NCBI GenBank assembly: GCA_030247855.1
Contig: JAPDRN010000079.1
Coordinates: forward strand, 62,001 to 126,000
Length of the DNA: 64,000 nucleotides
Origin: Knufia peltigerae
Lineage: Eukaryota > Ascomycota > Eurotiomycetes > Chaetothyriales > Trichomeriaceae
Direction: 5' to 3'
This document shows positions 21,076 through 32,044 of the stretch, one piece after another (the stretch's first letter is position 1; each line of letters begins with the position of its first letter). The position numbers and the translations under genes are program-made. The notes under the pieces are model-generated. The model was given only the letters and a program-made list of their open reading frames with translations, did no database searches and was not told where the DNA came from.

Positions 21076-22060
21076 ATGCCAGACCTACATTCCCTACCTT
21101 CAGGATCCCGACCTGACAAAGCTATACGAAACAATGGACCGGAGAATTTGGTTCTTGAACGTTATAAGTTAAGAGAACTTGCCGAAGGTTGGCCAGCGTA
21201 TAGGTAAGTCAATAGAGAGAGATGTATTTATGCATGTACAACAAAAAAACGAGACTGTATCTAGGTACCCTGTCTGACACGAGTCGACCCTCGGCCGGGG
21301 TCTTCTTAGGGACGCTTGTGAATGGGAGAATTTAAAATCAATCTTCCACCCGGACGCTCACATCTACACTACGTGGACCGGCCGCACTCACCATCTCGAC
21401 TTCATCGAGGCCTCACAAAGGGGCATGGACAATGGAGCCTTCATCATGCACCGTTGTCACGGCATCACGACGGACATCAATCTTAATGCGACCCGAGCCG
21501 TGACCAAGATGAAGGCCACCATCACGCAAAGGTTCGACCTCGACGGGTGCGAGGTCGACGCCGAGAGCGATTGTCGGTTTTGTTTCTTCTGGATCAAGAT
21601 CGAGACCACCCCCGACCGAGAAGGAGGGAAAGGGGAATGGCGTGCTCGGTACGTCAGGCATTGGTATGAAAAGGTAAAGCCACAAAATTCCCCCTTTTGA
21701 ACATCCAACGACTGTTGCTGTATTGGACCATCACGGGGTACAGACTATACAGAGTTAATACGGTGACCTTGGCTAACGACTGAAATTTTGTTGGTGCGTA
21801 AATAATAGGACAAACTCATCCCCGTCAACCCAAACAAGATTCCTGCCCTAGACGAAGAAGAGTTGAAGAAATTCCCGTCCGGGTACAGGTACCTCGCTTA
21901 TTGTCAGGAAAAGACAATGGGGGTCAAGGTATTGCTAGACATGCCGGGCCACAGACGCGAGAATGGTGTCGACGGAGGGAGCCAGGCTTGCGGAGACAAG
22001 CACGACTTGTTGTATTGGCAGTGTAAGAGATGGGTCGAGGGTGAGGACATTGACATTTGA
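21076..22060 (+). CDS. SnoaL-like (NTF2-fold) domain protein
   Basis: SnoaL/NTF2-fold proteins include small cyclases, dehydratases and ketosteroid-isomerase-like enzymes. Exons 21076-21203, 21310-21673 and 21809-22060 give 247 residues. The fold signature is the N-terminal helix RYKLRELAEGWPAYRDACEWE, then IFHPDAHIYTTWTGR and the sheet residues around MKATITQRFDLDGCEVDAESDC and RARYVRHWYEKDKLIPV. Fungal members with the sequence LREGWPxYRDxxxWxxxxxLFHPDA are commonly annotated as SnoaL-like. No signal peptide. It converges on a DHA2-type exporter and lies near a Zn2Cys6 regulator and a reductase, so a role in a small metabolic cluster is conceivable. Substrate unknown. Confidence 0.78.
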
Positions 22061-22497
22061 GAAAAACAGCCCCTAAAAAGAGTACAGAATTCTTTTTTGG
22101 AATTCTTGTCGAGTTTTTCCATACCAAGTTATCATCCTTTCTACTTTGGCAACGTGTAATTAGGAGATCCCGTTCACAGTTCTTGTATACACCGTGAAGA
22201 TACACGGGCAAAACCCATGTTTTATGATACTCAATTGTACTCTACACCACTCTATGAATATTTTAGACTCAATACAATCTAGTGTCTTATCCCTGATCCC
22301 TTTATTACATAGAAAACGAACATCTCGACTGTGCGAGAGTACAGAATATCGACCGTTGATACCCATCCCAAGCTTGTTAAATTGTATGCAGACATTGATC
22401 CACCTTTACTTCCAACGACAATCAACGCTCAATCGATCAATTCTAGAAAACGCCGAAATGTTAAACAAAACCCCATCCATCTCCTGTTTTGTAATAT
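22061..22497. other. Convergent intergenic region, SnoaL-like / exporter
   Basis: AT-rich 3' flanks of the two convergent genes, with nothing else recognised. Confidence 0.5.
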
Positions 22498-24381
22498 TTA
22501 TTTTTGGGCAGCGACTGCTCCTGTTACCTCGGACACATCTGTCTCGACCGGTCCGTCAAGCTCGTTACTGTGTGGTGATGGTTTCTGGCTGCTGTTAGAA
22601 TAGCGATGAGTTTTCTCCCCGTCGGGTTTGTTAACAGCATCGGAGGCGATGTCCTCCTTCGCTCCTGACTCTTCACCCGCTCCCTCCGGGTCATCCTTGA
22701 CAGGCTTCTTTTTTCTTTCGACTCTCGTCTTCCAGATACCCACACTGGCAACGGCTGCAGCAAGCGTACATCCTAATGCCAGATAGAATGTCTTCGTGAT
22801 GGCTTCATTGTAGGCCAGCAAAACTCCGCGTCTCGTTGCCAAATCGCCTTTTGCGGCAAGTTGGGCAAGATAGTCTGTTGCACCAGCGGCAATGACCACG
22901 TTTGCGTCCACACCTGGTGCGCGGGTACTCAGTGCACTCTTCAAAAGATTGATAAATGCCGTCTGCGCAAGGCCGATGAAGATTGCACCGCCGAATGTCT
23001 GAGACCAGGCGATCAAGGCCGTGATTGTTGGTACCATGTCTGGCTTCACCACGGATTGTGCAGCCTGGATAGGCAGAGAGATGGCCATACCTCGACCCAC
23101 GCCGTTGATGATCTGATATCCTATCCAAGTCCCAGTCCCGGTACTGACTTTGAAGGTGCTCATCAACCCTGATGACAGTGCTGCTAGGATGGAGCCCACG
23201 ACTGTCGGTGGCGCGACATAGCCGACACGCGAAACAAGTACACCGATCAATATCGCTGACACTATCTGTGACACGAATGTCGGCAGGATGTATACAGCAC
23301 TCAGGGTTGGGCTGGCGTGTTTGATAACCTGAAACCATAGAGGCAGGTAGTAAGAAAAAATAAGAAGACCGCCAAACTGGAAGAATGTGGCCAACATGCT
23401 GCTGTACACCACGCGCATGGTCATCAGCGTCAGTGGAATCATGGCATTCTCGCCGTGGATGTATTCCCAGATGAAGAAAGCAACAAATGTACCGGCGGAG
23501 CCAACAAAAAGCCCGATGATCTTCGCCGAGGACCATGGGTATGTCGAACCACCCCATTCAAGGGCAAGCAAGAGCATGACACAGGCTGGTGCGAAGATTA
23601 TGAAACCTGTAATGTCAAAATCGCGGACGACGTCGCGAAATGTCCAACTTGCTTTTCGGTTCTTATATGCTGGCAACTGAATGCATGCCATGACGGCGAG
23701 TACGATGCCACCGATTGGCAAGTTCAAGTAGAAGCACCACCTCCACGTTGCATGTTGAGTGAGAGCACCACCGATGAGGGGGGCAATGAGTTGTCCTGCT
23801 CCAGCCATGGCCATGATTACGCCCATCAATGTCGGCCGCTGTGAGGGTGGTGCCGCGACAGCCACCATCGTAAGGGCACCGTTTTGTATACCTGAGCCGC
23901 CCATTCCTGCCACAGCTCGACCGATGACGAGCATTGTGCTGGACTGAGCCACCCCACATAGGAGGGAACCTAACTCGAAAACAAAGACGAAGCTGAGGAA
24001 GGCATAACGGAGTGAGAAGTAGGTGTACACTTTTCCCGTCAGAGGTTGTAGGGAGGCATTGCAGATCAAGTAGGCAGCAGCATACCATCCTATGTCGGCG
24101 ATGGTATGGAACTGGTCCGTTATTTTGGGTATGGCAGTAGCTAGTATAGATTGGTCGAGGGTGAGGATGATGACGACAAGCAAGATGGCGCTCATGAGAA
24201 CGGTCAACGCCCGTGGACCGAGATATTCTGGCTCCTCGTCATATTCTGCTGGGACATCGTCCTCTTCTTTGCGTGACATTCCTGTCGTGACAGTCGCCTC
24301 GGGAATAGGTGTAGGGAGAGGCGTAGGTGGTGGTTGGACTGGCCTCGAGCCGTCGGCAGAGGTGCCGCCATGTTTCTCCAT
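22498..24381 (-). CDS. MFS drug-type exporter, DHA2 (14-helix) family
   Basis: Predicted plasma-membrane efflux pump of the family that includes AflT- and ToxA-type carriers. It is a single exon of 627 residues. Family motifs are clear: LDQSILATAIPKITDQF in helix 1, DIGWYAAAYLICNASLQPL, the antiporter motif around GRAVAGMGGSGIQNGAL, and LIGGALTQHATWRWCFYLNLPIGG in helices 5-6. About 14 hydrophobic helices follow, then a charged Lys/Glu/Ser tail. The N-terminal 50 residues are acidic and Pro/Thr-rich, as usual. The neighbours are a Zn2Cys6 regulator upstream on the same strand and a SnoaL-like gene downstream. Many fungal clusters pair such pumps with a regulator, but no core synthase is present here. 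Export substrate unknown. Confidence 0.92.
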   Translation of the reverse strand: MEKHGGTSADGSRPVQPPPTPLPTPIPEATVTTGMSRKEEDDVPAEYDEEPEYLGPRALTVLMSAILLVVIILTLDQSILATAIPKITDQFHTIADIGWYAAAYLICNASLQPLTGKVYTYFSLRYAFLSFVFVFELGSLLCGVAQSSTMLVIGRAVAGMGGSGIQNGALTMVAVAAPPSQRPTLMGVIMAMAGAGQLIAPLIGGALTQHATWRWCFYLNLPIGGIVLAVMACIQLPAYKNRKASWTFRDVVRDFDITGFIIFAPACVMLLLALEWGGSTYPWSSAKIIGLFVGSAGTFVAFFIWEYIHGENAMIPLTLMTMRVVYSSMLATFFQFGGLLIFSYYLPLWFQVIKHASPTLSAVYILPTFVSQIVSAILIGVLVSRVGYVAPPTVVGSILAALSSGLMSTFKVSTGTGTWIGYQIINGVGRGMAISLPIQAAQSVVKPDMVPTITALIAWSQTFGGAIFIGLAQTAFINLLKSALSTRAPGVDANVVIAAGATDYLAQLAAKGDLATRRGVLLAYNEAITKTFYLALGCTLAAAVASVGIWKTRVERKKKPVKDDPEGAGEESGAKEDIASDAVNKPDGEKTHRYSNSSQKPSPHSNELDGPVETDVSEVTGAVAAQK

Positions 24382-24923
24382 GTTTGCTGTCTGATTGAGA
24401 AGAGTCTCGGTCGCATTTGATTTGACTTGAGTCTGGAACTGACAGAAATAAGAAGAAGATCTCTTTGACTGTTTATTGCTGGTGGATTATCACCTTAGCG
24501 GTATCTCCGTATAGTCGGGTACGGAGCCGGGCGTCTTTCAAGGTTCCGGATGAAGGATACGATTCCTCCGTCCCGCTTGAATGTGGATCAGATCATACCA
24601 TACTAGTATGACCACAGTCAATGATTTGTGCAATTTTGTGAGCTTTGAGAACTGGCTTGTTGAATTCCTGGCTAGAAGCAGAAAATCATCGTTAAAAAGT
24701 GCTGAAAAACCGGTGCATCAAACTCATCAGGGCAGGCACCACCCGGTATGAATGAGGCACCTGGTTTCTGCCTGTGCATCCATAGACATACAGACGAGAG
24801 ACCACCGAAACACAGTGAATACCTGAAGTCCGTGTTTTCCATCCCATAAGGGCTTCATGCCCTCCCAGAATTGACTCCAGACCGAGCTAGATGTATCCTA
24901 GTACCGCATATTGCTAAATTCTG
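24382..24923. promoter_or_regulatory. Exporter upstream region
   Basis: 540 bases between the exporter start and the 3' end of the regulator gene. Several CGG/CCG triplets cluster at 24507-24575, including CGGGTACGGAGCCGG (24516-24530). A 12-bp palindrome CATACTAGTATG lies near 24599. These may be regulator sites; no strict match to the other candidate operators was found. Confidence 0.4.
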
Positions 24924-27235
24924 TCATGACTGTACTCCTGCGCTCGCCCAGTCCATGCTGGGATCCGTCCAGAAACTATCATCGAAGCCTTCGAAGAAGC
25001 CCTCAAATGTAGAGTCCACCGTTGGCAGAGCAGGGCCTAGATCAGCAACAGATGACTGTTGCGATTCGGTCTCTGCTTTGAGCTTATTGTTGTACCATTT
25101 CAAACATGAACGCATCTTCTCCGCATACACAGTGTATCGTGCAGAGACAGCATTTGGTCTCAGCTTTTCGCCCATACTGTATCGTGTTGTAGCCTCAAGT
25201 ACTTCCACAATACGAGAAATCATTGCCGGGAAGTTGGTGCGTCCTGTCCTAACATATTGTAGATCCCAGCCATCTACAACAAGGAACGAAAGCTTCGCTA
25301 AGACAATGTAACAATGGAGGATATGAATCCATGAGAGGAACGGCAGATGAGGTATTGAACCTGCCGACACCCTTGTGAAATTGTTAATGAGGTTGTCAAT
25401 AGTTCCAAGTGCGGCGTGCAGCGCTTCAGCTCGTTCAAGTGGGGTATCTTGCTCTGACGCTGCAACAGACTCATAGATTGTCAATTCGGCATCACAAATC
25501 TGCATTTGGAAGACAGCTGCAAGCTTTATTAGCAAATACTCAAGCCGGTAGGTCGATCTGGAGATTGGCGTTAAGCAAAGGCGTTCGAGATTGGAGTTCT
25601 GGAAATGTGGGCCAAAAGACTTAGTAGTGCTTTACTTACGATCATTGCTAAGACTGGCGGGGAATCCTTGCTTGACGCGATGTAAATCTTCCAGGAAGCA
25701 ATCTACGAAAGCTTTGATGGGTACGTTCTTCAAGGTTATTACGCCCGTATAAGGTGAATATCGTTCCAGAAGTCGAGTAAGTCGGACGCCCTGAACGGCT
25801 TCAACGTCGGAAGGGTATTCGCAGGAGGAGAGTAGCGAGGTACAACAATCCTCGAGGTGTTGCGACCACTGCATAAAATCGACCGTTGAAAAGCATGCAG
25901 ATAACCTCGCTTGGAAAAAGTAAAGTCCAAGGAGTGCCCGTCGCTCGTCAGATGTTTGTACCCCTGGGGAAAGCGGTTTTCCATGGATGAGTTGACTGGT
26001 ATCAATTACCATTCCAATTGGGGGCCATGGCCCCGAGTATGTCGGTCGATTCAGACCTAAATCGATGGCCATAGCGGAGGCAAGGTGGAGCAAATTCATC
26101 AACTGATGATTGTAGTTGTTGTAGTATTGATACCTTGCAAGAAATCAGCATTATTTGGGTTTCTGGTCGAATGGTCTAGGAAGAGCAAGGATATGTGTTC
26201 CATTACGCGCTCCCCTTGATGCGATTAACCGTAGAACTGATTGACTCACCAAGAAATGAATACTAGCAAACCCTGGAGGATATCAAGCGACTTCTCCGAC
26301 CTGATCAGCATTCGTTCGCCAATATAGCGTAGCAGCTCTTCTGCTACCTGCTTTTGTATCACAGGGTCCGTATGGCATGCTGCAGAGACGCAAGTCCGAA
26401 AGAGGAACGGTTTCTCTTTTCGAATTGCGGCAGTCGTTGCCTGAGGTGGAATGACGACGTAAGGAAAATATTGGTTGAAGGTTGTTCGGAAATCACTAAA
26501 AAGTCTTTCCTCTACTACAGGTGGCAACTCGGTACGGAAGATAGACTTGATATCCGCCTGCAAAGCGGCAGCTTCATCAATGCCAGGCTTACACCTTTGG
26601 TCGACATTTCCGGCAGGCGGGAGAGGCCGTGGATCGAGACCGATTGATAATGGTGGCGTGGGCAGTGACTGATCATTCCTGGTGGCATCTGGTTGATTCG
26701 GTTCCTCATGATGCAATTGGTCGGCAGACAAAAGATTCGTTAACTTGTTGATTTTCTCTTCAAGCTCAGCCACGCGCCTGGTGTCCGTTAGCAATTGAAG
26801 CATGTTATAGGAGCTATCGCTGGTCGGCCATATTGACCTTGCCTGACAAGGCCATGTAGGAAGCACGATATAGGATCAACAATATAGTAGATCATTGGAC
26901 CAAAAATGCTTGTAGTACAATGTCCTGTCAGGCAATGGCAAATGAAATGCAACGCAGTCATGGGATTAACTCGTACGTTGACTTGTTGCGCCCGCGCTTG
27001 CGAGGCAAGGCTGCAGGAGTTGTACACTGACGACCAAGTCGATGACATCTGGTAAAGTTGTGTAAGCGTCTGGACTAGAAATTGGTGCATATAGGGCTTA
27101 CCTCTCGCATATGGAGATGTCGGATCCCTGGAAGGGAACACATTTTGCCTTAATCTGGACACAATTTCTGCATGCTCGGTTCGCTCTCAGCCCAACAGTG
27201 TCAGAGGGACCCGGAGAGCAAGAGGTAGCCGCCAT
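24924..27235 (-). CDS. Zn2Cys6 transcription factor
   Basis: Nuclear regulator rebuilt from five exons: 27235-27102, 27048-26977, 26777-26250, 26133-25640 and 25516-24924; 606 residues. The joined N-terminus has ACRNCVQIKAKC, FQGSDISICER and CHRLGRQC, giving the six zinc-cluster Cys, with a slightly long loop between Cys 3 and Cys 4. A basic linker PRKRGRNKST is followed by the coiled-coil RVAELEEKINKLTNLL that normally dimerises such factors. The middle homology region has FISWYQYYNNYNHQLMNLL and DLGLNRP. The C-terminus EGFFEGFDDSFWTDPSMDW is acidic/aromatic like an activation domain. Intron 2 (199 nt) is the longest in the gene. It lies directly upstream of the exporter and downstream of the reductase on the same strand. 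Confidence 0.85.
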
Positions 27236-27829
27236 TTCCGTTAGATTGGGGACTTTGAAGAGTCAGAAAGGTTTGAACTTGATCAGACCGGCGTCTGTCT
27301 CCCAGTCACACGGCATTAATACGTACGACGGGAACGGAGGTAGAAAGGACGGAGTACGGACCATAAATTGGACTCCGGACTCCGGATCCGTCGGGCGATT
27401 ACTGCCTAAAGGGGAGTTTGTGTGATCTAGGGGTGACGCGGGTCTGAGAGTTTTTAGTTATTGTCAGGGACGATTTCAAGCGAGGCGTTCTGGTCAAGGC
27501 AATGGACATGGACTGTGCAACGGCCTCTATCGAAAATATGATCTGGTTTGTCCTATTGGAAAAGTGGCGGGCCCCAATTCAAAGAACTCTGCGCCTTTTT
27601 GATGTGCTGCTTAGGTAAATAAGAAGCAGTGGCCTCGTGAGACCAGGTACGAATACGACTAACAGCCGCGGAGGAACAGGGTCAGCGGTCATCTGGAATC
27701 AACCAATTGAACCTGCAGGCATGGTGACCCAGCACCGCGCATAGTCACTGGAGTATGTCTGGACGTATCAATTTGATTCAATTGTCTACCTAGGTGCATA
27801 TCTAGATACAACGTCCTCTTTTACAAATC
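27236..27829. promoter_or_regulatory. Regulator upstream region
   Basis: Promoter side of the third regulator and 3' flank of the reductase. Around 27346-27402 there is a dense set of CGG/CCG triplets, including GGACTCCGGACTCCGGATCCG written here in two halves: GGACTCCGGACTCC then GGATCCG. It may be an autoregulatory site; this is inference. Confidence 0.4.
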
Positions 27830-28831
27830 TCAAGCCCCGACCGCTAGCAATGAGTTCACAGTGTCCACCACACTGTCCTCAAGTTTTCGATACTCAATAC
27901 CCAATACCTTCTTGCTCCGCGAGTTGTCAAAGCCGTAGACATCCTCAGGCCTGTCACTCTTGAGGTCTGTGGGAAGCTTGTCTGCCAGAGCTGGGAAGTT
28001 CTTCTTGATTATGCTGGCAATTTCCCCATTGGACACATATCCTGCTGTGCACAAGAATCGGTTTCCTCCAGCTTCGGGGACCTCCATGGCTTTAACATGT
28101 GCCAGGGCCACATCTCTGGCATCGACCCAGATGAATATGCCGGTCGCTGGAAGGCCGTCCTTGAATTTGCCTTGAATCATGTTTCGGACGCGCTCATTCG
28201 AAGTGTTGATGGAATCCAAAGAGTTTAGATAGTGAACAACTGGGCCGAGGACCAACGGTGGATTGATCGTCGCAAGGTCGAAATTGGGCTTCTCCTTGGC
28301 TACAAAATCCCAAGCGGCCTTTTCGGCGAATGTCTTGCTTGCTCGATAGGCATTTGCTGGATTCTGAATCGCCTCTTCCTCTGTAATAGGATTCCAAACT
28401 TCCTCCGAGTACATCTTGGGGTGCTTGGCCGGGTTGATGATAGCGGCGAACGACGAGGTAATGACCACACGCTTGACTGAGGGAGCTGATTTCTTCGCAG
28501 CTTTCAGTATTCCAGTGGTTCCGATAATGGCTGGATCAAGCAAGTCTTTCTTTGGATCGGTGACGTTGTAGTGGAAAGGCGAAGCTGTATGAAGGACTGC
28601 TTCGAATGGAGGGTCTGACTTGACAGCCTCATCAAAGGCAGTCTCCTGAGCAATATCTTTGACTATGACATAGCTGAGCTTGCTGGCAGGAGTTCCGGGG
28701 TGGTTGCTGAGAATCTTCTGGCCCTTCTCGTCTGAACGGACAGTGAACACTACGTCGTGACCGCGCTGGAGGAGGATGTCGACACAGTGGGCGGCGATGA
28801 AGCCTGAGCCTCCGCTCAAAAGAACCTTCAT
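27830..28831 (-). CDS. NAD(P)-dependent reductase, extended SDR (dihydroflavonol reductase / Gre2-like)
   Basis: Reduces a ketone or aldehyde with NAD(P)H, as in yeast Gre2 and plant dihydroflavonol reductases. From the ATG at 28831 it is 333 residues. The nucleotide-binding motif GGSGFIAAHC starts at residue 7, the active-site Ser region is VVITSSFAAI, and the YxxxK pair is YRASK. LHTASPFHYNVTDPKKDLLDPA and GTTGILKAAKK are also typical. The frame continues upstream to an ATG at 28927, adding 32 residues that are rich in Arg, Ser and Thr and free of acids, like a mitochondrial presequence; both starts are possible. The gene has no introns. It is the most upstream gene on the minus strand in the group with the regulator and exporter. 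Confidence 0.88.
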   Translation of the reverse strand: MKVLLSGGSGFIAAHCVDILLQRGHDVVFTVRSDEKGQKILSNHPGTPASKLSYVIVKDIAQETAFDEAVKSDPPFEAVLHTASPFHYNVTDPKKDLLDPAIIGTTGILKAAKKSAPSVKRVVITSSFAAIINPAKHPKMYSEEVWNPITEEEAIQNPANAYRASKTFAEKAAWDFVAKEKPNFDLATINPPLVLGPVVHYLNSLDSINTSNERVRNMIQGKFKDGLPATGIFIWVDARDVALAHVKAMEVPEAGGNRFLCTAGYVSNGEIASIIKKNFPALADKLPTDLKSDRPEDVYGFDNSRSKKVLGIEYRKLEDSVVDTVNSLLAVGA

Positions 28832-29606
28832 ATTTGTAGTAGAGTAGTAAGAGTGTCTGCTGGTAACTGTCGTGGGAATAATTGATTGTCGAGTGATAGA
28901 GAACAATCGATGGTTTGGTCGAAACATGACTGGCTTTTATATATCGAGAGAAACTGATAACATCGGTTGATATCGGCAATTTATCCGGGTCGCTCGCTCA
29001 GTACAGAGTAGATCCGTCGAGGTTGGCATCGCACATTACTTACATCCGCGCTCGTATGAGTAAGAGAGGAGACAACGTTCATGGGCTCAAGATGGAGAAA
29101 AAGAGATAGTGCTACTCCGTACCAATCAACCTATTCTGACGACATTCATAGACTTGTCGTCTATACCAAAAGTTGAGCGCCGTTGACATGACTAATGGCG
29201 GAGTTACTGGGATAGTGCCGCGTAAATACGCGATGTCAAACAACGTTTATCCCTTCACAGGGCTGCGTATCATCGACCTCAGGTTCTGATTGAATTTATC
29301 AGTGCTTAAACCCGTAGCGATCATCGTGCGACTGTTCACGAGGTCCCCTCTCGGAATACAGTACGGAATAAGGGCATGATCGAAGTTCTCCCAGGAGTCA
29401 GAGAGTACAAATCGCTCTCCAATTTGGGGGAGTCGATTTAAGGCAACTCAGGCGGGGCGCTATGGGCTTACTAGGCGCCGTATTGCAGACTGATGGGGGC
29501 GACAACTTGTTGCCCGCAGTTTCTAACAGGCCGCTGCACTTGATGCTCGTACTGTAGATTTCCTTCAAAGTGACAATTGCCAACTGACCATTTAATATCG
29601 CTGAAC
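28832..29606. other. Divergent promoter region, reductase / Rtf2
   Basis: About 775 bases between divergent starts. It contains a TACTCCGTA element at 29113-29121 and the possible reductase N-terminal extension up to 28927. Nothing else recognised. Confidence 0.5.
29113..29121 (+). repeat. TACTCCGTA element, copy 3
   Basis: Exact copy of the dispersed 9-mer in the reductase/Rtf2 divergent interval. Confidence 0.6.
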
Positions 29607-30618
29607 ATGGGCAATGACGGAGGCAGGTAAGTATCCAATCTTCAGACATGTATCAACACACTTGCTCACTCGGCGCAGCATTCCCACCCGCCGTGAACTC
29701 GTGAAAGAGGCGGCTCGCAATCCTACCGCAACTGAACTCAAGGACAAGCAGAAAGAACATCTTGCGCACCGGTGGTCGACATGCCCAGTATCTAACAAGC
29801 CTCTGATTAAACCAGTGGTCTCAGACTATGCAGGCGACCTCTACAATAAAGATGCCATCATTCAATTCCTCCTGCCTGCCGAAGCGAGTTCCGTGGACAA
29901 GAGCGAGTACGAAAAGTTCATCCAAGGACGCATAAAAGCCTTGAAGGACGTGGTGGAAGTACAGTTTGAAGTCGAGCATGACGAAAAGACGAAAGAAGAC
30001 AGATGGATTTGCCCGGTGACATCGAAGGAGTTGGGTCCCAACGTCAAGGCTGTCTACTTAGTACCATGCGGCCACGCTTTTTCGCAAGAAGCCATTCAAG
30101 CCATGAAGAGCGATGGCAAATGCGTCCAATGCGCCACGCCGTACGAAGAACGCGACGTTGTACCGATTCTACCCAGCACCGAAAAGGACAAGGCTTTTGT
30201 AATTGAACGTATGAATACTTTACAGTCCCTAGGCCTGTCTCATTCCTTGAAGAAAGCCAGTGGGAGCAAGAAACGGAAGGCGACCGGGGAGAGTAAGATC
30301 GAGCCAAACATCACGAATGCTTCAGGTCCGAAAGAAGTCAAAGCGAATGGGGACACCAAAGCTGCAGCTGCAACGAATTCTCGTTCTGCGACGCCACAAT
30401 CAGGGACATCAACGCCGAAACCTTCAAGCGGAATTCGCAACGCGGCGACAGCAAGTCTTACCGCCCGTGTTCTCGAGGAAGAGGAAGCAAGAAAGAAGCG
30501 ACGTCGCGAAAACGAGAACATCAGCTCTTTGTATACAAAGAGTACAGATCGTAAAGCAAGAGACGGCGAGTTTATGACTCGAGGATTTTCCATTCCGGCG
30601 AATGCACGACATCAGTGA
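29607..30618 (+). CDS. RTF2: Replication termination factor 2 (Rtf2) family protein
   Basis: Rtf2 proteins act at stalled replication forks in the nucleus; in fission yeast Rtf2 works at the RTS1 barrier. A 20-nt first exon (29607-29626) codes MGNDGG and splices to 29679-30618, giving MGNDGGSIPTRRELVKEAAR, which is the conserved N-terminus of the family. Total 319 residues. Two RING-like halves are seen: WSTCPVSNKPLIKPVVSDYAG and WICPVTSKELG...YLVPCGHAFSQEA...CVQCATPYEERDVVPI, a variant zinc-binding arrangement lacking some RING Cys, as usual for Rtf2. The C-terminal third is basic and low in complexity (Lys, Ala, Ser, Thr), ending in TRGFSIPANARHQ. Identity is strong. Confidence 0.93.
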
Positions 30619-32044
30619 TTGATAAAACGGCATCTCTCTCTGTTATACTTAGCTCGCTGTACATGGTCAGCCTTATTTCGCCTGCATACCACAGGCTAGG
30701 AGACGGACGCCTGTGCAGGTACCCGACATGTACAACTTCATGCTCTGGTGTTACGGCGACCCTGCATAAGATTGTGCGCCCCCTCCGATATCTTTGTCAT
30801 CTCATGAGATCTCGCTCCTGGAAGGGAAACATCGACTTGGTCTGCAACGACTTATATCCAGTCAATCACTCACAGCCACGGCTCTCTTCAGTGCTTGTAC
30901 ATCATTAGAGAAGACTCCCAAAGTTCCAGCGCGAAGCTGCATGATCTCTGACGGGAGAAAAATGTGGCCGTCATCAACGTGACGGCGGAGAGAATTTGAA
31001 ACCCAAGTTATTCCTGCATAGACTTAATCTTGCCAGCCAACTTGCAGAATAACTCCCTCACTACGCATTCGAATACACTTGGCAGGTCCTCTTCGGGGCC
31101 GGAATGAATCCTTTCGCATTCAGAGACCAGTTGGGAATAGAGAATGGCTTACAAGTTCCTTGAACATGGGATCTTGGTCACCACGATATTTGCTTCGTGG
31201 TGATAGTACGCGTTTACGGTACTTGGTCGCCCTCTGATAACACTTGGCGCACGTCTCAGCTGAGCTTCTTGAAACCATTGCGCAGTTAACATGACCCTAA
31301 TCTGGCAAATAATCTCCTACAGCATACCTCGCGCATAATGTGCCTGTGGACTAAGGAGGAAATAGCGCTTGATGGCGTCGATTGGACAACAGACGTTGCG
31401 CCATGTGCACTGGATGATGTTCCATCCGATCTGTCAGCAGATTGCCAACCGCGTCTTATACAAGGTACAATACTCGTGCATGGGTGATGATCTCGTCGGC
31501 AGGTACCACAAGCCTGGTCCCAAGGTACACTAAAGAGTCCTGCTCGATGGGAAAGTAATGCGCTGAATACCCCCGGGCGGTCCTAGTCAAGGCATGGCAG
31601 GTACTTCTTCCGGCTAGCCTGGGTGGTCTGTTCAGTCGGGCATCCGATTACCGAAGCCCGGTTGTCTCCATCATCATCATGCAAGGCTGGCTCATCTTGG
31701 CGACCTGTGTTATACCAAGTACCTACGGAGTAGTAACAGGCGGGTTTTCGACCACAGGCTCGGCCAACGTGCGCTATACAATGCCTCGTTATTGAACATG
31801 AGTAGTTTTTTAGTGGCTTGGTCATGATGGAACCTTCAATTTGCACCTGTGCTCCGCCAATTGCGTTGCAGAGATAATTTCCTATCGTTGTCTGCAAGAT
31901 GGCCTTCGAAGAAGAGATAAATAGATGAGCCTGCTTCTTACGAGCGAGAAATCTCAATTCGTTTCTCAGAAGGAAGACTTGACACTTCTTCTCCCTTCAC
32001 ACATCTGCCACTACCTATTTCTCGTTGGTTCCAACCAAAAAAAG
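30619..32044. other. 1.4-kb gene-free stretch
   Basis: Between the Rtf2 gene and a small secreted-protein gene, both on the plus strand. Only short frames of no recognisable content. One TACGGAGTA element at 31724-31732. The last 100 bases, with CT-rich leader sequence, are the likely promoter of the secreted protein. Confidence 0.5.
31724..31732 (-). repeat. TACTCCGTA element, copy 4 (inverted)
   Basis: Reads TACGGAGTA on the plus strand. Intergenic. Confidence 0.6.

Noticed and set aside
22805..23557. 250-residue alternative minus-strand frame inside the DHA2 exporter
   Set aside because: Overlaps a complete, family-typical 627-residue membrane protein in another frame of the same strand.
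31583..31957. 124-residue minus-strand frame before the secreted-protein gene
   Set aside because: No motif or signal, and it overlaps the probable promoter/leader of the plus-strand gene.
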